From contig VUYV01000592.1 in the NCBI GenBank assembly GCA_008711295.1, forward strand, positions 242,622 to 306,621: a stretch of 64,000 nt of DNA, given 5' to 3'. Below the pieces are notes generated by a model that did not search any database, was not told where the DNA came from, and worked only from the letters and a program-made list of their open reading frames with translations. The position numbers and the translations under genes are program-made. Below are positions 21,741 through 35,100 of this stretch, piece after piece (position 1 is the stretch's first letter; each line of letters opens with the position of its first letter). The DNA comes from Anarhynchus alexandrinus (Eukaryota > Chordata > Aves > Charadriiformes > Charadriidae).

Positions 21741-23589
21741 GTTAGCTTCCTTCAAAATTACATCTCTACCCTCTCCTGCAGACACTCCTCACATTTGCAC
21801 GGTCGGATATCCTGGGATTTGGAGGTAAGGCTGGAGGTACTGTGGTAGATAAAAAGGGAAATGGCCAGTGATGGAGGAACCGCCATTTCTGTGTGGTGGA
21901 TGGCAGGAGGCAGAGGTAGGACGTGGCCTGCAGCACGGCTGGAGTCTAGTTAAGATGAGAGGCATGCCAAGAGGGTGTATGGCATTGCAGCGAAAGGCTG
22001 GGGTTTCATCACTGTGCTCCAATAAATATGAGGAAATGAATGTTGTCTCTCCACTTTCACAAACTGAAGAGAAAGTATTTAAATATGGCTTTTGCCTTAA
22101 CTTAACTGCAGCTATAATTAAGTGAATTAAACTATGAGTTCGATTCATAATTGGTGTTTCTGTTACCACAAAGTACAGCCATTCTCTTTTCAAATACATT
22201 AAGCCATAAGAAACTGCTTCATACCAGCTAAAGCTTCATAATACATTTATGTGTTATTGGAAGCATAATTCACATGCAGAGTGTTATTAAAACCTCACTA
22301 GCTTCCAGTTTAAATCTTTGTACAGTGATTTAACTCCCTTCTTATTCTTTATGTGACATTTTCATAATAATTAAACGTGAATGTGTCCTTACAGTCTGTA
22401 CTCAGAAGTCCTGTGGGGAGCAGGAAAGGCAGCAATAGTCCTGTTGGTCTCAGATGTTGTAATAAGACTGTGTCCGTGAATTAGATCTTCCTATCCAGAA
22501 TTGTTATGAATAGATCAAACAAATGCTACTCTTAAGTAATGGAAATATGGTACGTTATAGGCTATGCTATGAATGCTAATAATGTCATTTTCCTCACAGA
22601 TATTAAAAGTTTCTCGCTTTGTATTATGCTACTCTGTGACACGTATTCTGCTGCTAAATCTAAGCAATTCTAATATGAGCATGAGAAAAGACCTGAATTG
22701 CTAGGGATGTGTAAAATCTCTATCTTGCTATTTCCTGTATGATTATTTTCTGCTTGTTTTTATCACAGATTATAAGGATGTTGGATGGAATTTTTTAGCT
22801 AAGCTACTGACTAGTATATAATTTATGAAATCTGATTATACAAGCAAAATAAGTTGATAACAAGTCTAAGAGTAAACTTCACTTATTATTGAATACTATG
22901 CTATCTGATTTTTTTTTTTAATTTGTTATGGTGTTGATACAGGGGGCTGTCAGACGTGACACAGAATCTATGAAAGGCCTTCTGGGATGGCAGCTGGAGG
23001 CAAGGTAGGCACCAAGAGCATTTTAAATGGTACCATGTGCCTATGTGTGGGCAACTGAATTAAGCTTGTAATGTTCCAAATGTAACCATAACACATGTTT
23101 TTTCTAAATTGTTTATTACAATCTTTTTGTAAGAATGTAGAGTCATGATAAAGATGCCTCTGACAGAAATTTGATGAAGACTTTATTTTTTTATCATATG
23201 ACACTTTGTAATTTCAAGGGTGTTTTTTTCATATTTCTTAAAATTTGTGGGTGTTTTTTATCAACTGGTAGGTGAATATGCATGTGAATCACACCTTCCA
23301 TCTATTCTTCCCAAATCACTAGGCTATATCAATTTTCTGTAGGTACATAATATTCTTCTTTTTCTTTCTTGACAAATTATTATTAACACCTTGAGAATTA
23401 TAGGGGGATTTTCCCAGTCTTTCAGTTGGGGATTGGACATTAGTCCAGGTCTTCAAAGATTCTTGATCCTGCTTTGTTTTTTTGAAAGATCTGTGATTCC
23501 CTATCATCAATTATAGGGAATATATATTCTTCTGTCTCTGAAGAATAGCCACTAGCAGGTTGAAAGCTTATGGGTAAGAATTAGAGACT

Positions 23590-26112
23590 GAGGCAACAAA
23601 GGGAACCTTGAGGTTGGTGTCTGCTACACCACCCAATCAGGGGGAACCTATTGAGACTTTTTACTCCAGCTACAGGAGACATCTGGCTCGCAGGCACTTG
23701 CCCTGCTGGGGGACTTCAACTACCTCAACATCTGCTAGAAAAGTAGCATGGCGAGCTGTACGCAATCCAGGAGACTCCTGGAATGCATTGAGGAGAACAT
23801 CTTAAGCCAGGTAATAGACAGCCCTAGCAGAGGGGATGTGATACAGGACATGTTAGTCACCAATGCAAGTGAGCTAATTGGTGATGTCAAGATTGGAGAC
23901 AGCCTGGGCTGCAGTGATCAGGCACTGGTGGATTACACAGTCCTGAGTGATATGGGTCAGGGGAAGAGTAAAGCCAGGACACTGAATTTTAGGAAAGTGA
24001 ACTTCTAGCTCTTCAAGCTAGAAATGGCCCTCACAGACAAGGCAGCAGAACAGAGCTGGCGGATCTTTAAGGATGCTTTCTATAGAGCGCAAGAGCTCTC
24101 AATCCCCATGTGAAAAATATCAGAAAAGGAAGGCAAGAGACTGGTATGGCTGAGTTGAGACCTGCTAGTCAAACTAAAGGGCAAGAAGGAAACACACAGG
24201 CGGTGGAAGCTGTGACAGGTATTCTGGGAAGAGTACAGGGAAGCTGTCCAGTTGTGTAGGGATGGGGTCAGGAAGGCCAAGGCGCAACTGGAGCTGAACT
24301 TGGCAAGGGATGCAAAGAATAATAATAAGGGCTTCTACAGGTATGTCAATCAGAAAAGGAAGATCAAAGAAAGTGTGCTCCCTCTGATAAGCAAGACTGG
24401 CAAACTGGTATCAACAGATGAGGAGAAAGCTGAGGTACTCCAACAATATTTTTGCCTCAGTCTTCACTGGCAACCTCTCTCCCACACTCCTCGAGTGGAT
24501 GAACCGCAAGGCAGGGACTGGGGGAGCAAAGTCCCTGCCACTGTAAGAGAAGATCAGGTTCGTGACCACCTGAGGAACCTGAACATACAGAAATCTATGG
24601 GATCTGACAAGATGCATCCCAGAGTCCTGAGGAAATCGGCTGCCAAGCCACTCTCCAGGATATTTGAAAAGTCATGGCAGTCAGGTGAAGTCCCCGGTGA
24701 TTGGAAAAAGGGAAACATTGCACCCATTTTTAAAAAGGGTAGAAAGGAGGACCCTGGGAACTACCGACCTGTCAGCCTCACCCCTGTGCCTGGAAAGATC
24801 ATGGAACAGATCGTCCTAGAAGCTATGTATGCTAAAGCACATGGAGGACAGGGAGGTGATTTGAGACAGCCAGCATGGCTTCACCAAGGGCAAGTCCTGC
24901 TTGACCAACCTAGTGGCCTTCTATGGTGGAGTGGCTACATCAGAGGTGAAGGGAAGAGCTATGGATGTCATTTATCTGGACTTCTGTAAGGCCTTTGATG
25001 TGGTCCCCCATAACATCCTTCTCTCTAAGTTGGAGAGAGATGGATTTGATGGGTGGACTGTTTGGTGGATGAGGAATTGTTTGCATGGTTGCATCTAGAG
25101 GGTAGTGGTCAATGGCTCAATGTCCAGATGGATATCGGTGGCACGTGGTGTCCCTCAGGAGTCTGTACTGGGACCAGTACCGTTCAATATCTTCATCAAT
25201 GACATAGACAGTGGGATCAAGTGCACCCTCAGCAAATTTGGGGATGACACCAGGCTGAGTGGTGCAGTTGACATGCCTGAGGGATGGGATGCCATCCAGA
25301 GGGACCTGGACAGGCTTGAGGAATGGGCCTGAGTGAACCTCATGAGGTTCCAGAAGGCCAAGTGCAGGGTCCTGCACCTGTGTCGGGGCGATCGCCAGTA
25401 TCAATACAGGCTGGGGGATGAAGGGATTGAGAGCAGCCCTGCTGAGCAGCGCTTGGGGGTACTGGTGGATGAAAAGCCGGCAATGTGCGCTCGCAGCCCA
25501 GAAGGCCAACCGTATCCTGGGCTGCATCAAAAGAAGCATGGCTAGCAGGTCGAGGGAGGTGATTCTGCCTGTCTACTCTGCTCTGGTGAGACCCCACCTG
25601 GAGTACTACATGCAGCTCTGGAGCCCCCAACATAGGAAAGACATGGACCTGTTGGAGCAAGTCCAGAGGAGGCCACCAAAATGATCAGAAGGCTGGAGCA
25701 CTTCTCTGAGGACAGGCTGAGAGAGTCAGGGTTATTCACCCTGGAGAAGAGAAAGGCTTCGGGGAGACCTTGCAGCCTTTCAGTACCTAAAGGGGGCTTA
25801 CAAGAAAGATGGGGACAAACTTTTTTAGCAGGGCGTGTTGCAATAGCGTAAGGAGTAATGACTTTAAACTAAAAGATCTAGACTAGATATAAGGAAGAAA
25901 TTTGTTTTACAATGAGGGTGGTGAAACACTGGAACAGGTTGCCCAGAAAGGTGGTAGATGTGCCATGCCTGGAAACATTCAAGTTCAGGTTGGACGGGTC
26001 TCTGAGCAACATGATCTAGTTGAAGTTGTCCTTGGTCATTGCAGGGGGGTTGGAACTAGATGACCTTTAAAGGTCCCTTCCAACCCAAACTATTCTATGA
26101 TTTTATGATTCT
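23590..26112 (+). mobile_element. CR1 LINE copy A, 5'-truncated, broken ORF2
   Basis: The homology starts within the endonuclease domain (frames reading RRLLECIEENILSQVIDSP, TNASELIGDVKIGDSLGCSD and ARTLNFRKVNF at about 23750-24008). It continues through the reverse transcriptase ([53 protein letters not shown]) and ends with the CR1 3' tail (CTATTCTATGATTTTATGAT) near 26112. Stops at 24862-24864 (TGA) and 25096-25098 (TAG) and several frameshifts break ORF2. The catalytic box reads FGDD where CR1 elements normally have FADD. The 5' edge is approximate. The copy is closely related to CR1 copy B at 56684-58197. Confidence 0.92.
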
Positions 26113-29100
26113 AAATATCAGATTAGAGAGAATGTAATGTCTTGCAGATGATGCTAGACATCAAAGTTAAAATACAAGTAAAGCTTCTTTAGGTTATTCT
26201 GGTAGCTAATGATTCACAAAAGCGAGGCAACACATACCTTTTAATATCTCTAGGTGAAGGCTGGACAGACTTCTTGACTATAATAAATCAAATACAAAAA
26301 ACACTTATGTGGATTAATATAAGAGTAACTTGGTTTAAAAAATAGCCTTTAAAATTTGTAATTTGTCTTGGAAGTTGTATGTAATGATCATCTTGGTCTT
26401 TAAGTTGTTCTGTGAAAACATTCCAGGTAAGCTACCTTCATGTTTGTGTTGGATTAGTGGGACACCTTGTAATAAAATATTTGACCATAATAAAACCAGG
26501 AACTTTCAACTGACACTTTGCAATACAAAGTAAATTTTTAAAACAGATCTTGAATCTTGAGCAATGAGCTAGTATTTAATTGTCGGAATTTCAATGCATA
26601 ATGAATTAGGTAAAAGGATATTACCAAAATGAATTTAATAATAAAGAAGGAAGTTTTGAAATAGTTTCTTTTTTACATGTCTTCTCTCCAGACGAAAGAG
26701 ACCTTACAATAACCTTAACCATTTTACTTGTGATAGTAGCAACCTCTGGGTATTTTAACATAAACCGCACACTGAAAATAGAACACTTCAGATGATTCAG
26801 TCAGGTCAAAATGACAAACTTACATAAAATCTTGTCCCTTTGTCTTCATTACCTATAATTATAGCTGTCAGCTAAACTTTTGGACAAATATTATGTCTTC
26901 CTTTTGTTTGAAAAAAAGGATAAAAATTACTCAGTGTACAAATAATTTCAAGTTCATGTTAGAGATAAATATTACTTTTGACAGATTGCTGTGTAGTCTT
27001 GTGCACTCAGATGTCTAAAAAAGTACAAGGTCAAAAAATTTGTTTCTGATGACCTATGTATTTTACTAGCAATATTGTCAAAAGAAATGATAATCAGATT
27101 TTGACACTTGTCCTGGGATTGTCATCCAAGGTCTCTATAAAATATAACCCATCAAAAACATCAGGCAAAAAGTCATATGTGTAATACTCATTCAATACTT
27201 CTGTAAGGTATAGATCATCTTACAGTGCTAAGCTTTTGGGATCAGGACACTAATATGAAAAAGAAGCATCAGCCCTTGATGACATTTGCCACGGGTTTTG
27301 GAAGATGTTCTTTTAAAAAAAAAAAAAAAAAAAAAAGGAGGGGGGGGAAACCAACCCCAAAACAGGCAAAGAAACAAAAAGCCCCAAACATCAAAATAAT
27401 TTCTGGCCATCAATCAGAGTGTGACTCAAAAGGTGTTTCACTGTCAATGGAAACTAGGGCTGGAGGGAACCTCAAGCAGCAAGACGGCATTTTGTATTGC
27501 TTTTTGTGCAGTGGAAGGCGGCCTCAATGAAAACAGAATTCGGCCCTGTACCAAGTTGTAACAACTCCAAGCAGGGTGCTGGGAGCAGGATATCAAGCTA
27601 AGGTGAAAGCTGCATCAAAAACTGAAGATGAAAAGAGCAGGTGACAGCTGAAGAACTCTGTCTAGAACCAGAGAAACTGCATCATTAGGAACACGTCCAG
27701 CTCAAGGCATGCAGAGGAAATAAATTTAGGATAGTTACCAGGATGTTAGGATGTTTCCAAATTTGATAGACCTATGGGCCTTTGTGATAGTTAAGAGATC
27801 TACTATGGTCAAAAGGTATCTGAAAGAGCAGGGGAAGTCACAAGACCAGCACCATCCTTTAGCACCTTCAGTCTTACTGCGGAATGGCTGGAAGCGTAAC
27901 AATTGAGGTCGTGATGGTTAGGAGCGGCACTGAGGCAAAGCCAGTTCAGTAGAGCTTGCAGTGCTTTGATGGGCACAGAAGGGAGATAAGCTCAAATTAA
28001 AAAAGAGTTGCTGGCCATGTTTTCTGCTGCAGCGTGAGCTTGTTGTCAGTTCATATTGGGGCACCAGATGGACATGCAGCCTGTTCAAAAGCCATTAAGG
28101 AAGCCTTACGGTGAAGCTAGTGCTGAAGGCAGCCTTGCTAGATGTATACTAGTCCAATGAGGTGATGATAAGGTACTCCCCAAAACAGTCATGGCTAGGG
28201 AAGGATACATTGCACATGCTGTCTAGACAACAGTGTAGGCAACTTTTTGAAACAGAAGAAAACCTACCAATGTGCTTCAGTATATCTTTTTTGGCACTCA
28301 TGAAGTATGCTTTGCTACAATGGACTCTTTGAGGGAGGTGGGAAAAAAAAGGTATTTCCAGGATATTTAAGAGGTGACAAAAGATAGGTGCTACATGTAG
28401 GTACATAGAATACATGATATGATGATGATATGTCCACAGGCTGGTTATGTATTAATAGATTTCAGCCCAAACAACTGGAAAAAGACACAAAAAATGTGAT
28501 AAACTTACCAAAAGGGAAGAGGTAACAATTAGTATGGACCCTAAATGGAGGATAGGATATTGCAAAGAAAATGAGTTTAGATTCTGCAATGCTCCCTCTT
28601 CTTCAAAGGGATCTAGTTTACTTTTACAAATATGGAGGCCTTTCACTTCATTTGCAGAGCTCAGTTGATGGAACATATTTCGTCTTTACCTCTCAGTTCA
28701 TAAAGATCTCATCTTGCTCTTGTTGAAATATTTGCTGGAAATCAAGGGTGAATTCTTTGCTTAGCATGCTTACAGGGAAGATAACTGCTTTATATCTGCT
28801 TTTTTCCATTTCTCTAGGGTTTTGCTGGGGGTTCCTTGTTTATTTTGGAATTCCAAGCAGAGACATCTCCATATTTCAAAGAGAATTTAGTTGTGCTAAA
28901 ACACCAAATCAGTATGTTCCCTATAGTGAAAAGAAAGCTACTTTTTTTTTCAATATCTGCTTTGCATATTTTCCAACAACTGAGGGGAAAAAAATGCTAC
29001 CTAACAAGTATTTTGATAGAAAACACTGCTCAAGGAATAGACTTTAAAACCCATCTGATGTTAATGAGCACTCCAAAGTAAATACTTGCTGTTCTATTTA

Positions 29101-32100
29101 CTTTTTAAAAAGATTAGGATTGTTTTCTGTCTCTAGAACATGCGGTTTCATTAAAGAGAAGATAATTCATGATAAAAACAGGGGGAGAGTGCCCATTTTG
29201 ATCTTAAATGCTATGTAAGTGACATACTGTCAGAAGAAAACCGCATTGCTTGCTTCAGCTGCATAAACTTTGATAGCAGGCTGGAAGCTGCTGTTATTTT
29301 CTCTCAAATAAGATGAGATTTTTCAAAAATCAGTTCTACAGCTTATAAGCAGTATGGAGGCTTAATTGTTTCCTTATGCTCCGTTCTACAAATAGACTAA
29401 ACATTAACAATCAATTAGCTACCAGCGTGCCAGACGGTTCCTTAATATGGAATGTCTGCCCTGTCTTAATTTTTGCCTCGAACAGGCATTTTCACAGAGC
29501 TAACTCATAATATCTCACAGTCTCAGTGCAATCCCAACTAATCATTTTTAATACTTAGTCCCTTGACTGCCGCTTGGAGCTCCTTTGCCAAGGGGTTCAT
29601 TGATAACCTCTCAGGGAATATGACATGCACCCAGACCTGTACCGATGCCAGTGTGAGACAGGTCACGTGGAATGCCTGAAGGATGTAATAAATATTGCAT
29701 GCAATGCAAATTCTGTTGACAGAGATATCCAAGGGAGAGTGGAATTCTTATCTAGCTATTTGAAGGACTTTGTATGGAAATGAACTACTAGTAGTGTTAT
29801 AGGAATTGCCATATTGCATTGGACCATCAAATTTGATTTCTTCCCTTAGCAATGCTTGCTGTTTTATAATCAGATTATTCAGGGAATGAAGGACTACCCT
29901 TCTATGAATATGCCCATCTAAGTCACTCAGAGAGAAGGGATATTTGTTCAGGGAAAAGGGGTAGATTCCTTGTTGATTTTTTTTTTTGGAAGCCATAACC
30001 TCCTTCCCTGAAAGGTGAGATTACGGTATCCTTGAAACACACACGTTGACACAGCTATAACAGGTCTAATGCACTTAAAAAAAAATGCTCTGCAAATATT
30101 TTGCGTCCCATTTCTTTAACTACAGTTTGAAGAACTTTTTACCTGGTCCGTCTTAAATTTACTCATCTTTAGTTTATCAGATACTTTCCCTGTACACCAG
30201 CTGAAGAGATTAATTTTCTTATCACATTTCATCTTCAAATGCACCAGTTAAAATCCTTTCTTTAAATTGTTTAATGTGACGAGTGTTTAGACAGACATAT
30301 GCATTCTCTTGAGTTTTGCTGGCCCTCTTTTGATTGTCAGTTGGGGTTCTAGCTACTGGGCAAGGTGGATCAGACTTGTATGGACTGTAACTGGGAGCCT
30401 GGATGCACAGAGTAAGCTGCGCTATCTTTAGTCTGGCGAGGCATAACCCGTGTTTAGACATTTGTTTCTTATGTTTTAAGCTAAGCAAGTGTAGTCTCAA
30501 TGCAGTTTATCAGTTTCCTGATTAGCTCCTCTGCAAAGTGTGAATGTTATGACTAAACGACATGTGAACATCCCCTGTAGGTATCAATAGTTTTGCACAA
30601 GTGTTTGCATGCAGTTTTATGATCCACAGTAAATATTAATCGCATGCAAACTTTAATGGCACCACCATTAAGTTCTCTTTTATCCTAGAGAAAGCTGTTC
30701 ATTCTAAGTATCTGTACTTACGTTTATTTTCTAATTATTCCCATCCTTCAATTTCTTACAAGGAAATTCAGGACATGCAGGACCTATAGTCCATTTCATC
30801 CAAATTTATGTCTAAGCGTGTGAGAAACTATATATATATAAGAATTAGACTATCAGAATGTAGTTTTCTCTTGCAGTTTTCAGTAACTGCTGTTTGAAAA
30901 CAGTAATAGCCAGTGAAAATTTGAGAATATGTGTGGAACTTAGGGCCCACTAAATACAATGTTGATAAAATTCATAACAAGATCACTTCCTGTTCAGGAA
31001 AGGTTGCTCAGCCAGCTGCAGAAAAGAGGAAAAGACATAGATATCCAACCTGGCTTTATTTTTAGTACTCAAACCTTGTGTGTTTCATCCTCAAGGTTCA
31101 GCAGTGTATTTACACTAAATCTTTATTGGGATCTGTATTATTGAAAGCCTGTCCCTGAGAGAAGCTCACAACACATTACTGCAGAAATTACCCCTGGCAG
31201 TGGAAACTTAAATGCAGCTTAATTGCATAAATATAGACAAAAATCAAGGCATCTACATGCTGCAGCAGGGGTAGCTTAAAATAACGTATTCACAAACTGC
31301 TCAGTTCTGGTAACCACTGATAACCAGCATTAATGCACAACACAGCAAAGCAATTATATACGTTTATATCCATCCCCTCTCTACAAGGAACCAAAAATGT
31401 TGTTCTTTCAAAACGTTCTACTGCTCTGTATGAGACTTGACTAGACATTGGTGTGACGAGATAATCGGGGCTTTAGCACACTAGCAACTTACTTATCACA
31501 GTATTTGGGATTTGGTGACCAGGGAGCCATTAAAGACTATCTGTCCTGAAGAACTTGAAAATGGTGTGTCCTTTCCACTTGCTTTCCTCTAAGCCTCTTC
31601 TTCTGAACATCCTATTTACCTTTTGGAATCTCCTTGTTTTTCTCTGTGTCCAGTCTCCAAGGCGAAGCTTATCTAGGAGTTGTTCTCCCAGGTTAAACAC
31701 ATTGCCTCCATCTATTTCTCTAGCCAGATGAAAGCCTCTACTTATCTAAAGAGGTTTGAGGCTGTATTTTGTACTTTTCCTCCCTTACAATACACTGCTG
31801 CATTCAGAGGGCAGCTACAATCAGGGAGGCATTGGGAGTTTACTGCTTGAAAGGTCTATGGTGCATGTCATACTGGAAAAAAAAAAAAAAGTGTTTCACA
31901 TGGATGTCCAGTGATTCTCACAGGTTCTGGGAACATCCCACTTTCCAGATGTGCACGTTCCAACTTTTCTTATTAAGTGATAGGAAAGGTGGGGACACTC
32001 TCATCTTAAAAAAAAAAAAAAATCAGAAGAGCTACAAACGAGTTCTCTTTCCCAATTTTATGTTTTGCATCTGATAGAATGGGGCACTTTGTTACTGCTG

Positions 32101-35100
32101 CATACTGGTTACGGTCCAGTTCACTCAGACTATCTCTGCATTTCCAGAAGTGGAAAAAAATTATCACAATAGAGAAACAGCAGCAGGATACTGCTGAGAG
32201 CTATGCCTGCTGTTGTATGGTCTTGAGGATGAGGAAGGGTAAAGGCAAGGTTAAAAAAGAGGCTAAGCACTGAATCTCCCCAGTTTGACAAAACAGTTGG
32301 AAATACATTGCTTCATTTTCACATTTGTGGAGATTGTTGATCCAGTCCCGAGCCTGCAGTTTGACACAACTAGGAATGGGCTAATTTACAAACTGAAAGT
32401 GCTTGCAATTTTTTGCTGGTGTTTAATATACATGTATTCAATTCCTCCTTCGTGGTTACCAAAAATACCAAGCTTTATTCACATTTCATTTTTGGTTGGT
32501 GAGGGGAAGAAGTAGAGGGTGACATGTTTTTGGTATTTAGTAAGTGTTTAGTATTTTAATATTGTCTATGTTGCATAATGAATATCACTAGGATCATCTT
32601 GATAGAGCTGTAGCTGCCAGTGGGTGAGGCAATTACTAAGTGAGGGCATAGAGATACTCTTGAATCAAGACTCCGCAATAAGCTGTCATATTTATAGGTA
32701 CTAGAGAGAATGTATTTCATATTAAAATATAATTTATTATATTTATGCAGATTTGGAAATTGCTGAACAGCTGGGCAGTCAAGTTACAGGGCTTTCTGGG
32801 TATCTGCTGGTGCTTTATCTTCTGCAGGTGTAGAAAGATTCCTACACCATCCATTTGCAGAGATGGGTTCTACCAATTGGAAAAAATAATAGCTTTCCAT
32901 TAGGTACTTCCATCAAGCATCTGTTCAGCAGTCACCCTAAAATCCCAGCTCTGAAATGCTACTGCACCACTTATCACTTCTGTCCTCTCCACAAATATTT
33001 CTCAACCCTGGATTCTCAGAGTGCTGGGTTTTATGCCTTTCTGAGAAGTGGGAAACGGAGGAGATTATTCTGTTGGCTTCAACTTGCTTTCCCAGAATGC
33101 TTGACTCTCACTGACAGCCATTGTCTTCCATTCTTTCATCCCACCCGTAGGCTTTCTGTGCCTCGGGATAGTCTTTAAATCAAAGAGCCTGATCTTCTCA
33201 TGTGCTGATCTCCTACCGTTCCACCTGGCTTCGGTTGGCATTGTGAGTGCTCAGCACTGCTGAAAATCAGCCTCCAAGTGTGTAACTGGTAGCATGTGTT
33301 CTTTGTTAGCAGTGACTCTGGCTCACTTGTGCTGATTTGCTGCTTTAGTAGCTTTGAACTTTCTTAGGTCACTGAATCACAATTCATTTCCTACTGGAGT
33401 TTATGATTGTATGGGAAAAGCTTTGTCTTGTGTGAGACAAAGGGAAAGGATATATTGGGTTTGACTTGCTATTTGTTTTACCCTTCCCTTCCTGTCACCT
33501 TCTAAGTTAGTGACATGAAGGGTAAAGGCAAACTGTTATAAAGAAGAAGCAAAATATTTTGTTTTAAACTCTGTTTCCATGATACCCTGAGTTGCTCATC
33601 ACTAGTATTTGTACAGGCTTCCTGAATTTGAATTTAGAGTACTAATTTGGGTTGAAATTTTCATCCTGTGTTTTCCCTAATGTAATTTTCCTACCATGTG
33701 TCCAGTAGCCAGATCACCGCTACATATGACCTAAGGTTGACCAGGACATTTTCTAAATCATATTGGCTTAAATATGTAGCTGCTTATATGAACAAAGATC
33801 AATGACATTCTGCAGTGGACAGGCCTAGCGTGTCAAGACCGTCTCTGCAGTTCTGTGGTCACACAGTGATGTTAAGTGTGCTGAAAACTCTCTCTAGGTC
33901 TAAGCTTCCTGAGCCAGATATGCAAGATTCATGGGAAAGCTACCAGCTTGCTTTGAGAAATCTCTTTGCCATTTAAGACACTGAACTTCTGCCTCTAATC
34001 AGGCCGGTAACTGGAGGCAGCCGAGGGAGCTGGCTGCAGCTCTCTGCAGCTCTCTGTTCCTAGAGGCCAGCGTTTCTCAGAAAGCTGGAAATTCAATGCA
34101 GTGACAAGTGTTAAGGGATAAAAGGGGATGCTACCAAATGTCCAAAGATGATGCTGATGAGAGCAGAAGGGCACTCAGGCATTATCATTTTACGAGGATT
34201 TTTGGAATTCAACATGAGGAGGATTATTAAAGGGTACAGCTTACCACAGTATCCTTCTGGGACACACCAGTGATGCCCCTGAAATTGACCCAGGACAGAC
34301 CAACTTGCTGGTCTCCAAATAGATCTTTTTAATTCAGCACCAAACTGGTTGTCCAGCAGATCATTTCCTTTGGAGCAACCTGTACACCCAATGCTAAAAT
34401 TGGCATGGCAAAAATTCTGCCTCATCTGTGCTTTCAGGTAATCATTAAGTTGACAATTAAGAACACAAAAGGCAAGAATATAGCAGTGCGTTACTAGCTT
34501 TCCCAAGGTTCTTGTGAGCAGAGGCTGCTCATGAGGTATGCCAGCTAAGCATGTCTGTCTGCCTGTCTCAGCTATATTCCCTTGTAATCCAGCACCGTTG
34601 TTTCTGCAGGAGTTAGTTGTTTTGGCATGCTACATAACTGCAGTATTTCAATCACATAGCACAGAGGACGGAAACTAATGGGATTTTACATTCTTTCAAT
34701 AAGGTGTTACGGAAACTGGAAGACCACAGAGAAACAGCAGTGGGGCAACTGTCTGTAGCTATATAAAAGAGATGGTAGAATGCACAACAGCTGTAATGTT
34801 TGCCTGCTTAGCACACACTAACATAATTCATCCTCACAACAACTTTGTCCTATGATGAAGGCAGGTTAAATACGTTGCAAACATTGCTCAGAGAGAGAGA
34901 TGGCACCATAGTCCTCTAGCTGTGACTGCCAGTAAGGACAAAATGTGTAAAAGGTGGGAAAACAGCAACCTTTAACTGCTATCTTATCCTTTGTATTTAT
35001 CTATTTCAGCTGATGGCAGTGCCTTCTAACTGAACCAAGGTAATTTCAGAATGGAATAAAACCAGCATGGACACAAGTGAATAAATAAAAGGTGGGTTGA

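Larger units (their letters stand above)
18250..23589. other. Intergenic DNA downstream of PIF1
   Basis: No exon with convincing splice sites and recognisable protein is seen. The section is AT-rich except for a GC-rich island at about 19640-20230 and the ERV-like fragment at 21415-21740. Minus-strand AATAAA signals such as 20391-20396 could end an unannotated transcript, but no coding exon supports that. Confidence 0.5.

Noticed and set aside
24252..25684. CR1 reverse transcriptase frames as host genes
   Set aside because: They are segments of one frameshifted LINE ORF2 with stops, and occur again at 56679-57763.
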